Source of the DNA: an uncultured Clostridia bacterium
GTDB lineage: Bacteria > Bacillota > Clostridia > Christensenellales > UBA3700
Assembly: GCA_948471525.1 (NCBI GenBank)
Contig: CAOKSY010000001.1
Coordinates: 124,001 to 188,000, forward strand
DNA length: 64,000 bases
Reading direction: 5' to 3'
In this document: in pieces, positions 18,447-27,737 of the stretch
Position numbering within the stretch: the first letter of the stretch is position 1
Layout of the letters: every line of letters starts with the position of its first letter
Notes under the pieces: model-generated
Told to the model about the DNA's origin: nothing
Database searches by the model: none
The model's input: only the letters and a program-made list of their open reading frames with translations
Position numbers and translations under genes: made by a program

Positions 18447-21400
18447 TTAAGCGAATGTTGATATGGTATAGATGACGACTACCTTGACCGTAACTTTCTG
18501 AGCTATATCACCGCTGCATACGGTAGCAGTGACTGACTGACCTGCCCCGGCTACTGCCGCGTCGTTGCTTAGGATCTTGCCGCTTCTGTCTTTGTATACG
18601 CCGCCGCTTTCCAACGTGACGGTGTAGCGGTCGAAGTCTACTTCGCTCAAGTCTATCGTACACTCGTAAGTGCCGGAAGATTCGTCTTCAAACTTGACCG
18701 AAAGATTACGCACAGTCGTTTTTGTCATCATTTCCTCGGCCGTGAGATTGCTTCCTCCGACGTTGATCGGCACATAGTAATTCTCGCCGCCCACGTATTT
18801 GACTTTTTTAGCCTTGACCGTTACGTCTACCTTAAAAGTCTTGTCTGCAACGCCGCTCATGGACTTCGAGATCATCTTTACCGTATACACGTCTGCTACC
18901 GCGTAGTTGATCTCCGTAAGATCCCATACTACCGGCACGCTGAAATATTCGTATGCGACCGCGCCGACGATGACCGCGTTGGACGAAGAGAGTACAAAAT
19001 CTTCCAATTCGTCAATGTCCCTAAACGCTTTTGTCTCAACGGTCTGACTGCCGACGGTTCTGTACGATACCTCGTATTCGATCCTTGTAGCATATTCCTT
19101 TTCTTCCGATTTGCCTGCTGTCGCGTGCTTGACGCAATCGGTATTTACCTTGACCGTCTGCTTGCCTTCTTCGTCGGTGACGATCTCTATGTCGACGTTG
19201 CCCAAAAGCTGTCTCAACTGAGCCGACGACGCGAAGTTTTTGTAAATACGGCTGCCGTTTTCGTCCGTCTCGTACTTATAAGGATCGATCTCGACTGCCT
19301 TCAACGTCGATTCGAGCGAGGATCTGTCGATGATCTCTACGTCTATCGTATAATTATAACCCTTCTCGATCTCCGCCGTAGCCTGCAAGCCTTTCTTACC
19401 CTTGAGAGTAATGTCGTCAAGGTTGAAGTCCCAAGTGATGGGAAGTACGGAAGTTCTGCCGCCGTTGTAAACCATAGTCACTTCCGACGGGAACGCCGAC
19501 ATTCCGTAATAGAGTACCTGGATAGGATCGATATAGAATACCTTCTGTCCGTTGTTTTCTTTGCTGTATTCGCTTCCCGCTATATCCAATCCGAGAGGCT
19601 CGAGATTCTCCACCTTTACGTTGACGAAAGCGGACTGCTTGAAGTTCTTCTCTTGCGCCGCGGTCAATTTGCCTTCGACGTTGAAGCCGATCTCGATCTG
19701 CAACTGCTGGAACTTATTGTCATAATCGGTCACGTCGAACTTGTCAAGCCCTATCCAACGTATCGGCATATAACGCACGCTGCCGTTGGTAAACAGTATG
19801 TACGCCTCCGACGGGAAGTTTGCGTCTCCGTTGCCCGCCGCGAGATTGAGTCTGTATTTGAACGGGTCTATGAAGAGCGTAGTCTGCGAAAGCTCGTCTG
19901 CCGGCGTGTCTTTGGGATCGAAGTATATTGCCTGGATCTGATTTCTCAGTACCACCATCTTCGTCGGGAACTCCCACGTAAACGATCCTTTGTACTTGCT
20001 ATTGTCAAGTCTCACGTTGACGGGAATATCCGTACTTTGATCGCTCATATAATCGAACTCTACGTTCTCGTATTCCTCTTTGTTCCAAGCGATATTCACT
20101 TCTTCCGCAACGCCGTTGTTGTCGTCTATGATCGTGTCTTCTTTTACGCCCGGATAGACGTCGTGATAATTCGCCATCGCCGTTGACGGGAACGGATTGT
20201 AACTTTCGTCGCCGGTAATGAGATACATATAATACATATACGGATCTATCTTAACTGTATTTTCCAGACCGTTGATAGTGAGCTTGGTAACGTTTTTGGT
20301 CTTGATCCAAATTACAAGCTCAACTTGCTGTTCCAATACCCCTTCGCCTATCGACGTCGAAACGCTGAACGCTTCGCCGCTGACGTCTCTCGAATAGCCG
20401 TCTTCGTCCCTCTCTCTATTGAAGAAACTCTCCGCGGCGCTGACGTCCCACTCGCGGTTGATGTCTATACCTACCGCCCTTCCGTCTTTATACTTGAAGT
20501 AGAAGACGTCGGAAATATAGTCCTCTATGCTCGACTCTTCGAGATTGTAATCGTAAAGATTTATCACGAGTCTCGGATATTTATCGTTTCCGCCTATAGC
20601 GGTGCCGTTGACTATTATTTCGCTGATCGAACTGTCGAGATAAGTAATCTTGATAGGCATATCAGCCTGACCTATTCTCGGGAAACGTACTTTTGCGTCG
20701 ATAGTGTGAGTCTTATCGTACTGCGTGGGAGCCGCGTCGATAAACTCCAAGTAATCGGTGTTTATCAGTCTCGACGTTCCGTCGCCCATATTTGCGGTGA
20801 TGAAGTCGGGGAAATTGGCTTTATCCCTGTCTCCGTTGTAATCGTAGGCGTGCATTTCTATAGGATCGATGCTCTTTATTCCGTCGCCGTCGCCGAGAGA
20901 TTCGATAGTGACCGTCATCGTCCTGTAAATCGTGCTTGTAAACTGCGCTCTCGCTTCTATCTTATAGATACCAGGATTTTCGAGATTGAGCGCGCTTATG
21001 TCTTTGGGCGAACACGGTACGGTATTACCGTTGGAATCCGCCTCCGCTACTATCTTAAACGATACGGGCGCCTTAATTATCGCGCCTACCGTCGCCGAGG
21101 CGGTATTGCCGACCATATTTCCGTTCTGGTAATCTGCAACTTTGTCGGTAAAGTGCTTCTTGATTATCTCGTCTTTGCCCTTGTCTACCGTCTCATATGT
21201 ATACGGAGCGAATGTCAACTGAGACGGTATATCCGCCCACGTTACTACGCCCGTAGTGTTGCCGTCTATAGAAGTCGACGGCTTTCCTACCGCGCTGAAC
21301 ATGTTGTACAGCGTGATATGGGTAAAGTAATTCTCGTTTCTTGCGCTTGTATCAAGTCCGTATGCTGGCTTTTCTTCGGCAGAAGCGCCCGGAGCTTTTA

Positions 21401-24400
21401 TCTCTTGGTAATTGTCATCGCCGTGTATATAGATATTAGCCAACGTAGAATCGACTACGTTAACTCCAACGTGAAATTCGTTGAATACGGCAAACGGGAT
21501 TAGACCGGAAAGAATATTTCTGACCTGATTATAAACGCTTTCGGGAATCAAACCGGACGCGCCGCCGAGACCGGGAGACAAACTGTTGAGTACCGAGGAA
21601 AGAATCTTCGGAACTTCATCTCTCAACGATCCCCAGAACGAAGATTTATCGTCCTTGGTGCCGCGCTTCATTCTCGTCCATACCACTCTGCCGAAGTGAT
21701 CTTCGCTGAACATATTGGAAGCCATACTGCTGAGGTCGAGCAACGACTTTTTGCCTGTGCCGCCGCTGAATATCAGCGAAAGTATATCGTCGATAAGTTT
21801 GTTTATCGTATAAGGATCGAATGCGATATCCGCATTGAAGTTGCCGTTGGATCTCAGACTTACGTTGATGCCCGCGCTGAGCAGTTGAGTGATGTCGAGA
21901 TTTGCCAAAACCTCATCAAAACCGCTCGTCTCTTCGGAGCCTTCTCCGTCCGCAGTCGCCAATTCCTGAGTTTCGCTATTTGTTCCGCTGCCCAATCCCT
22001 CGAACATTCCGTCCAAAGATTTAAACAAATCGTCAAACACCTTGCCCAGAGATCCGAGAAGATCGAGAGAAAATCCCATATCGTTGATAACCGTACTGAA
22101 ATCGATAATAAAGTTGACTACGTTTTTACACAGGAAGATTTTCATTTGATTGGAAGTAGCTTCGTAATCCAATACAACGTAAACGATAGGCGTATAGGTA
22201 CCTTTCTCATTATTTTTATAGTTTTCTTCGCTGATATGCGCAACGGTAACTACGATTTTACCTTCTTCTATGAAGTTATTGTCTGCGGAATTGACAAGAT
22301 ATTTGCCGCCCTGTTTGACTTTTTCGATAATTATTCTGGTGAATACTTTACCGTCGTCATTGGTAACCTGCTCGGTATCCGCAGTATAGTTGGCGAAATC
22401 GAGCACGAGACCGAGATCGAGATTGTCGAGCATCGTCTTTGCGAGAATCGAACCTGACGTAGCGTCCCAAGTCGGGATTCTCTCGTAATCGACTTCAATA
22501 TTGATATCCTGACCGACTTCAAAATCCAATTTTGCGTGTACTTCGAGATCCTCGACTCCGATGTCGAGTTTGAAGCTCTCGCCGAATACGTCAAGCTGAC
22601 CGCCGAGCGACAGGTCGATGCCGAGATTGATACCCAAAAGTTCCTTGAGAAGCGTGTTGATCAAAGTAGACGGGAAATCAAGCATTATCGCCGTATTCTC
22701 CAAGCTTACAGCCTTGAGAATATACTCGATAAGATCCATCACTTCCAGTCCCTCGCCTATGGTCGGCAAATCGCCGTCGGTAGCGATGTCGGAGTTATCT
22801 CCGCCTTCCGTTCCCGCTCCGGGGAGCGTGGGAAGATTTGCATTTTCGAGCAAGTCGGTAATTATTTTCGTCAAATCGAGATCGTCTATTTGATCTACGT
22901 AACCTGCAAGTACGCCGAACAGCTTATCTATAATATCCGAATTGACGAGTTTTGCTCTAAAGAAGCCAAGCCCCTCGAGATCGATGATCAAGGCGTTACG
23001 GTAGATATATACTCCTAGTATCGTCTTGCCGCTTATACCCTCGTCTGCGCCGTATCTCAATTCGAGTTTGATTGCGCTGCGCGCGGAAGAATTGAGGTCG
23101 ATATTCCATTCAAGCACCAATTCAACGTTGGTCTTCCAATCGTCCAAATTGAGATTGATCGGTATCTCAAGTCTCTTGCCCATATTTGCAAGTACGTTGT
23201 TGATGAGTTTTGTCAGATCCATATCGTTGTCGTGGGTGATAAGATCCAAAGACAGTTTGATCTGTCCGGTACCTACGGTATCCATTATCGCCTGTATAAG
23301 ATCGGACGTATAGGTATCGAATTCCTTGGATTTTTCCACGATATCGAATTTTTTATCTGCAGGCAATTCGCCTATCTTTACGGGATAATTGTCGTTGCCT
23401 AATTCCATCAACAAATTCATCTTATCGCCGTATATGTATTTCTTGTATGCATAGTGTCCGCTCTCGTACACTATTCTCTTGCCCAACTCGTCGTGAGTAG
23501 GCAGCTGCGCGTTATTCGCGTCGAAATACAGTACGGAAATACCGTCCTTTCCTTCGCCGTAACTTTCGTCGAGAATAGGCACAACGTCGCCGGAGATAGT
23601 AAACTTAAATCCGTTCTTTCTGCCCATCTCCATACCTATCTCGATATCCATAAGTCCCAGCACTTCCGAAATATCCGCACCGAGTTCTACGTTGAGCGTC
23701 TTGAGAAGAGCCATTACCGACGCCATCGTCACGTACGGGGTAATGCATTCGGTACTTACGCCCAAGACTATAGCCGCGATCTCCGGATCGACGGGAGCAG
23801 GAGTATCCTCTCCTTCCGAATCGGCGGTAGCCATTGCGCCGGCGGACGATGCCGGTTGAGTCGGCGCGCCGCCCAAACCGAGAAGTTCGGACAGATCGAA
23901 GTCGAATACCAAATCTCCGCCCTCTATTCCCATACCTTCGAGCAACTGCGCCACCATACCGTCGACAAGCGAGTATACGAGATCGGTAAATCTTAAATCG
24001 AATTTGAGTTTGGGAAGTTTGATATTTACTATATTAAAATTAGATAAATCAATATATATACTGTTATTATATCCGTATAGACCCAATATTACGGTGCCTT
24101 TTTCGAATATCTTTCTGCCGCCTATCGCAATGCCGTCCTCTTCTGCTTTGATCTCGAATACGATCATGCTGTTGCTCGGTCTGGAACGGTCGAGCGATAT
24201 CTGAACGTTGAGCGAAGCGTCGAGTTTGAACGCGTCGTCGAATTCCCATATGATATCAGTATTTGCAAGCTGCGGAAGACCAAAACTTGCGATCAACGGA
24301 GCAAGGTTGTATTTATTCTTGCTGAAATTGAGATTCAAGTGCGCGCTGAACATAACTCCGCCGAGCACCGTCTCGATAGCTCCGCCGAGAGAATTGATAT

Positions 24401-26417
24401 AACTTGTATTCTCCGCGTCTATTCCATTCTCGATACGCTCGTCAAGGGTGGGGTCTTCAAATCCTATGAGGAACTGATGCACTCTGAGTTCCAGATCGAG
24501 TACGGAGTCCAAAGTCGCCTGTACCGCTACGCTCTCGAGTCCTTTGTCATACAGATTTATATTGAGCTGAGCCTTTGTGATGACGTCGGGAAGCTTTATT
24601 CCGAGATCCTTGCCCGCCAAATTGTTGATGGCGTCAAACATATCGTTGTTGACTATGATAGAGATCGTGTTGCCGTTTACGACCAAATTTTCAGGCAAAC
24701 CGAGGACTATAGCCACAGCCTCTATAAAGGTCTTGAAACCGACGTTTATCACAAAATCGCCGCTCTCTTCGTCCTTAGACAGGGAGAGAACTCCCGCATT
24801 TGTGGATTGGAGTATGCTGTCAAGCGCTTCGGAAGAAGAGAACGCAAGCGAACCGTCTTTCTGTCTCTTTACGCCCGGATGTATCGCGCTGTCAAAATCC
24901 GTGCCGAGCGCCTTGTCGATAGCGTCCGTTATCATATCCACCAATGCGCTTATCAGCGAAGAAATGTTGGTGTCTACGCGCAAATTTACGCCCTTCATAT
25001 AGTTTGGCAACATATTGTCGAGATTGAGATACAGGCTGCCTGCCGTATAGTAGATGCCTATCTGAGGTATAGGATTGCCGTCGCCGTCCTTTTCCGCAAT
25101 GGTGCCGTCTTTATTGAGCAAATACAGTTCGATGGCTATCTTGTTGTTATCCACATCCTCTTTCTTATAATTGAGATCGAGATCCAACGCAAACGCCAAT
25201 CTAATGCCCGTACCGCCCTCGAGCATAAGCAATTCTTCGGGAAGTTTGAATCCCGTCGGCAAAACGCCCATTCCGCCCAAAAGCGAATTGACAAGTTTGC
25301 CCACGTCTATACGCTTGGGCACTTCTTTGATCACGCCGTTGTCGTTGACGAGTTCCGTCTGCGTGCCGACAAGCAGATCTATAGAAAACTGTATATTAGT
25401 AAAGCTGAAATTCTTTATTCTTGCCTCGTCGATCTCGGGCATACCCGTATCGACCATCTGATCTTTTATTTGAAGATCTATATCTAAATTGCCTTTTTCG
25501 GAGTTTACTGTATCGTCCATTTCCGCGGCGAGATAAGTCATCTTGCCGGACGAGTCAAAAGACGTATTGAGTCTGTATGTAACTTTGGGAATGAGAGAAT
25601 CCAAGAACGAAAGCAACGGACTGAGGTCGACCGGCAACTGTATCATTTGCTCGAGCAACTCTTTGACGTCTGCCAAAAGCGTATCGAGTTTGATCCTCAT
25701 AGATATGTCTTGCCCGCCGTCGGATCTTAAAGTCGCAACGGGCTGTTCAAACAAAACGCCCAAAATAATGGGAATATAATTGGATATGGAACTCAAATCC
25801 AAATCTTGCAGAAGCTTTGCGAGTTCGCCTACTCCGCCTTTTAAAATATCAAAAACATAATTGGGATTAAAATCCTCTAAGAAAAGTATATCTTTGCCCT
25901 CGCCGAGGTCGAGATACATCTTGTCGTCGACCATATAAAGACCGAACAACACGCCGTCGACGTCAGGTTTTTTGACTGTAATGACGAATTCGTTGCGAAT
26001 AACGCGATCTTCTCCGTCTGCATCGACTTCGCTTCCGTCCTTTTCACCGTCCGCAACCTTATCTGCGTAGAAAAAGTTGCCTTTTATAGCGATGACCGTC
26101 TTTTCGTTCTTCATCGACGTGGCTTCCATCTCCAGATCAATGCTCAACGCTTCGGAACCGTCGAGTACCGAATCAGGTATCTCGATAGCATTGACGATCT
26201 TCATCAAGAAGTCCTGCTGACTGTAGTAAATCACGGGGCCGTCGTCTCCGGGCTCATTCCCGCCTGTAGGCGGCAACGGTATCGGCTTGGTAGAACCTCC
26301 CCCGCTTCCGTTGGAGTCGTTTTTCTCCGTGAGGTCGCATGCGATCAACACCGAAGAAAGTCCTATCACCAATATGACGACTAATATCAAAACTGTAATC
26401 AATTTGGATTTTCTCAT
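18447..26417 (-). CDS. Giant repeat lipoprotein (cluster A)
   Basis: A 2656-residue lipoprotein. The signal peptide ends in the lipobox L-I-A-C with Cys27, followed by a Gly/Ser/Pro linker. Residues about 60-1560 are built from long amphipathic beta-rich modules; a recognisable core G-[LIV]-Y-x3-6-[IL]-Y-[IL]-[DN]-L recurs near residues 158, 452, 778 and 1134, each followed by an amphipathic helix with leucines. Residues about 1848-2400 hold another repeat marked by I-D-P-[YFI]-x-[YV] and F-P-S-x-[AV]. It is colinear with the 1688-residue lipoprotein of cluster B. No known domain is recognised with confidence. AGGAGAGGGAAATT precedes the ATG. First gene of cluster A, with its own promoter. 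Confidence 0.85.
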   Translation of the reverse strand: MRKSKLITVLILVVILVIGLSSVLIACDLTEKNDSNGSGGGSTKPIPLPPTGGNEPGDDGPVIYYSQQDFLMKIVNAIEIPDSVLDGSEALSIDLEMEATSMKNEKTVIAIKGNFFYADKVADGEKDGSEVDADGEDRVIRNEFVITVKKPDVDGVLFGLYMVDDKMYLDLGEGKDILFLEDFNPNYVFDILKGGVGELAKLLQDLDLSSISNYIPIILGVLFEQPVATLRSDGGQDISMRIKLDTLLADVKELLEQMIQLPVDLSPLLSFLDSLIPKVTYRLNTSFDSSGKMTYLAAEMDDTVNSEKGNLDIDLQIKDQMVDTGMPEIDEARIKNFSFTNIQFSIDLLVGTQTELVNDNGVIKEVPKRIDVGKLVNSLLGGMGVLPTGFKLPEELLMLEGGTGIRLAFALDLDLNYKKEDVDNNKIAIELYLLNKDGTIAEKDGDGNPIPQIGIYYTAGSLYLNLDNMLPNYMKGVNLRVDTNISSLISALVDMITDAIDKALGTDFDSAIHPGVKRQKDGSLAFSSSEALDSILQSTNAGVLSLSKDEESGDFVINVGFKTFIEAVAIVLGLPENLVVNGNTISIIVNNDMFDAINNLAGKDLGIKLPDVITKAQLNINLYDKGLESVAVQATLDSVLDLELRVHQFLIGFEDPTLDERIENGIDAENTSYINSLGGAIETVLGGVMFSAHLNLNFSKNKYNLAPLIASFGLPQLANTDIIWEFDDAFKLDASLNVQISLDRSRPSNSMIVFEIKAEEDGIAIGGRKIFEKGTVILGLYGYNNSIYIDLSNFNIVNIKLPKLKFDLRFTDLVYSLVDGMVAQLLEGMGIEGGDLVFDFDLSELLGLGGAPTQPASSAGAMATADSEGEDTPAPVDPEIAAIVLGVSTECITPYVTMASVMALLKTLNVELGADISEVLGLMDIEIGMEMGRKNGFKFTISGDVVPILDESYGEGKDGISVLYFDANNAQLPTHDELGKRIVYESGHYAYKKYIYGDKMNLLMELGNDNYPVKIGELPADKKFDIVEKSKEFDTYTSDLIQAIMDTVGTGQIKLSLDLITHDNDMDLTKLINNVLANMGKRLEIPINLNLDDWKTNVELVLEWNIDLNSSARSAIKLELRYGADEGISGKTILGVYIYRNALIIDLEGLGFFRAKLVNSDIIDKLFGVLAGYVDQIDDLDLTKIITDLLENANLPTLPGAGTEGGDNSDIATDGDLPTIGEGLEVMDLIEYILKAVSLENTAIMLDFPSTLINTLLKELLGINLGIDLSLGGQLDVFGESFKLDIGVEDLEVHAKLDFEVGQDINIEVDYERIPTWDATSGSILAKTMLDNLDLGLVLDFANYTADTEQVTNDDGKVFTRIIIEKVKQGGKYLVNSADNNFIEEGKIVVTVAHISEENYKNNEKGTYTPIVYVVLDYEATSNQMKIFLCKNVVNFIIDFSTVINDMGFSLDLLGSLGKVFDDLFKSLDGMFEGLGSGTNSETQELATADGEGSEETSGFDEVLANLDITQLLSAGINVSLRSNGNFNADIAFDPYTINKLIDDILSLIFSGGTGKKSLLDLSSMASNMFSEDHFGRVVWTRMKRGTKDDKSSFWGSLRDEVPKILSSVLNSLSPGLGGASGLIPESVYNQVRNILSGLIPFAVFNEFHVGVNVVDSTLANIYIHGDDNYQEIKAPGASAEEKPAYGLDTSARNENYFTHITLYNMFSAVGKPSTSIDGNTTGVVTWADIPSQLTFAPYTYETVDKGKDEIIKKHFTDKVADYQNGNMVGNTASATVGAIIKAPVSFKIVAEADSNGNTVPCSPKDISALNLENPGIYKIEARAQFTSTIYRTMTVTIESLGDGDGIKSIDPIEMHAYDYNGDRDKANFPDFITANMGDGTSRLINTDYLEFIDAAPTQYDKTHTIDAKVRFPRIGQADMPIKITYLDSSISEIIVNGTAIGGNDKYPRLVINLYDYNLEESSIEDYISDVFYFKYKDGRAVGIDINREWDVSAAESFFNRERDEDGYSRDVSGEAFSVSTSIGEGVLEQQVELVIWIKTKNVTKLTINGLENTVKIDPYMYYMYLITGDESYNPFPSTAMANYHDVYPGVKEDTIIDDNNGVAEEVNIAWNKEEYENVEFDYMSDQSTDIPVNVRLDNSKYKGSFTWEFPTKMVVLRNQIQAIYFDPKDTPADELSQTTLFIDPFKYRLNLAAGNGDANFPSEAYILFTNGSVRYMPIRWIGLDKFDVTDYDNKFQQLQIEIGFNVEGKLTAAQEKNFKQSAFVNVKVENLEPLGLDIAGSEYSKENNGQKVFYIDPIQVLYYGMSAFPSEVTMVYNGGRTSVLPITWDFNLDDITLKGKKGLQATAEIEKGYNYTIDVEIIDRSSLESTLKAVEIDPYKYETDENGSRIYKNFASSAQLRQLLGNVDIEIVTDEEGKQTVKVNTDCVKHATAGKSEEKEYATRIEYEVSYRTVGSQTVETKAFRDIDELEDFVLSSSNAVIVGAVAYEYFSVPVVWDLTEINYAVADVYTVKMISKSMSGVADKTFKVDVTVKAKKVKYVGGENYYVPINVGGSNLTAEEMMTKTTVRNLSVKFEDESSGTYECTIDLSEVDFDRYTVTLESGGVYKDRSGKILSNDAAVAGAGQSVTATVCSGDIAQKVTVKVVVIYTISTFA

Positions 26418-26451
26418 AATTTCCCTCTCCTAAAAAGCACATAATTGCTTA

Positions 26452-26488
26452 CCTATATTTTAAATACGCAACCTTAACAAATCCTTAA
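26452..26488 (-). promoter_or_regulatory. Promoter of cluster A with overlapping direct repeats
   Basis: On the minus strand TTGTTA (26475-26480), 17-bp spacer, TATAGG (26452-26457), giving a leader of about 28 nt. TTAAGG-ATTTG-TTAAGG (26472-26488) overlaps the -35 box: two hexamers exactly 11 bp apart, the usual form of OmpR/PhoB-family sites. Confidence 0.5.
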
Positions 26489-26771
26489 AATTTTTAAGTT
26501 TCTTTTAATAATTATTTTACAAACGCGATGCGAATTAATCATTTATATGCCCAAAAGGCTTTGGACCACAATATATTGTGTCTTTTTCATAAAACCGACT
26601 ATATTCGGACACACTTAGAAAAACGTCGTTTTACATAAAATTTACATTGTATTTTTATCAGTCAACCTTAATCTTAACTTAAAAAACAGAAAATTTTTCT
26701 TGAAAAAGCTCTCGAATCGCCTTTGATAAAAGCAATCTGCGATAGCGCGGAAGTTTAAAAATCGTCTCAAC

Positions 26772-26797
26772 GATAAAATAAACCGCCCGGAGGCGGC
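26772..26797 (-). terminator. Terminator of the response regulator gene
   Basis: On the minus strand CCGCC-TCCG-GGCGG followed by TTTATTTTAT, about 55 bp past the stop at 26850. It separates the regulator from cluster A as a transcription unit. Confidence 0.65.
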
Positions 26798-26849
26798 ATA
26801 TCAAAAGCAGACGGATATTCGGCAAATCAAAAAATATGGACTTTCTGGA

Positions 26850-27536
26850 TTATTTTTCTAGGATCTCCTCGGCATTTTCCCTCCACATATAGCCTACGTT
26901 TTTTATAGTTCTGAGATATTCGCTGCAGCCGTGAGCGGACAGCGTCTTTCTGAGTTTGGACATATAGACTTCTACGACCGTGAGGACAGTCTCGCTGTCA
27001 AATCCCCATATCCTGTTGAAAAGCTGCTCTTTGGGAATTATGATATTTCTGCTTCTGACAAGATATTCGAGTATTTCGTAAAGTTTGCCCGACAAAGGTA
27101 TGTATTCACCGTCGATCTTGAGCATTTTTACCGCAAAATCCAACTCGATATTGCCGTGCACGTATTTTGTGTGGAAGTTGTTATTATAACGTCTGAGGAC
27201 AGCCTCCGCGCGCGCCGCCAACTCTTCTTTTTCAAAGGGCTTTACCATATAGTCGTCCGCGCCCGCTCTCAAAGCCTCGATCTTCTTTTCCACCGCTCCT
27301 ATCGCGGAGATCATTATCACGGGACAATTGTTTTTCTTTCTGATTTCCTGCAGTATTTCTATACCGTTTTTCTTGGGCAACAATATCTCCAAAGTGACAA
27401 GGTCATACGTGTTGGACTGCGCCAAATACAGACCTTGCGCTCCGTCGTAAGTATGGTCGCAATCGCCGAGTTTGGACAAACTGTCCCTTATCGTTCGATT
27501 GACTGTCGCGTTGTCTTCGATTACCAAAAATTTCAT
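26850..27536 (-). CDS. Orphan OmpR-family response regulator with Glu at the phosphorylation site
   Basis: A 228-residue protein with a receiver domain (1-118) and a winged-helix DNA-binding domain (about 128-222, ending in LRTIKNVGYMWRE). The acidic pair is present (IEDN, E7-D8), as are the conserved Ser (MISAIG, S77) and Lys (VKP, K99). The phospho-accepting position is Glu50 (YDLVTLEILLP), codon GAG at 27389-27387, where the family has Asp. Glu can mimic phosphorylated Asp, so the protein may be permanently active or regulated another way. No histidine kinase is adjacent. ATG at 27536 has GGGGGAG upstream; the longer frame lacks a ribosome site. Its probable targets include the giant-protein clusters, from operator-like repeats there. 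Confidence 0.9.
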   Translation of the reverse strand: MKFLVIEDNATVNRTIRDSLSKLGDCDHTYDGAQGLYLAQSNTYDLVTLEILLPKKNGIEILQEIRKKNNCPVIMISAIGAVEKKIEALRAGADDYMVKPFEKEELAARAEAVLRRYNNNFHTKYVHGNIELDFAVKMLKIDGEYIPLSGKLYEILEYLVRSRNIIIPKEQLFNRIWGFDSETVLTVVEVYMSKLRKTLSAHGCSEYLRTIKNVGYMWRENAEEILEK

Positions 27537-27576
27537 ATTGACTCCCCCGATCTTTCCGCATTTTATCGGCGTTTCA

Positions 27577-27605
27577 ATTATATCATACGGAAGATACAAT
27601 ATCAA
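27577..27605 (-). promoter_or_regulatory. Promoter of the response regulator gene
   Basis: On the minus strand TTGATA (27600-27605), 17-bp spacer, TATAAT (27577-27582). The leader is about 35 nt. Confidence 0.7.
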
Positions 27606-27619
27606 TATTTTTGTCCAAA

Positions 27620-27689
27620 ATCCTATATTATTCTACAAATTCAGCGTTTAAACGCGTTGTTTTTTGTGAAAACACATTCAATATAGGAT
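27620..27689. repeat. Nested palindromes upstream of the response regulator promoter
   Basis: A perfect 10-bp inverted repeat ATCCTATATT / AATATAGGAT (27620-27629, 27680-27689) encloses a perfect 12-bp palindrome GCGTTTAAACGC (27644-27655). The left arm lies 15 bp before the -35 box. Function unknown; operator or cruciform are both possible. Confidence 0.55.
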
Positions 27690-27737
27690 AATCTGCGGCA
27701 CAACCGTCCGACTGTGTTCAAGATAAATCGCAATACG

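Larger units (their letters stand above)
26418..26849 (-). promoter_or_regulatory. Regulatory gap between response regulator and cluster A
   Basis: The 432-nt AT-rich gap holds no gene. It contains the response-regulator terminator (26772-26797), a promoter for cluster A (26452-26480), a pair of TTAAGG repeats over its -35 box (26472-26488), and a second TTAAG array at 26667-26682. Confidence 0.6.

Noticed and set aside
24339..25487. A 382-codon plus-strand frame inside the cluster A lipoprotein gene
   Set aside because: Antisense shadow of a gene with a lipobox, ribosome site and repeats; no features of its own.
6324..26417. LPXTG sortase signals in the giant proteins
   Set aside because: I looked before each C-terminal helix and found none; anchoring is by helix and basic tail, or by lipid.
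26850..27536. Ordinary two-component pair
   Set aside because: No histidine kinase domain (H-box, N-box) is encoded on either side; the flanking genes are a rubrerythrin and a lipoprotein.
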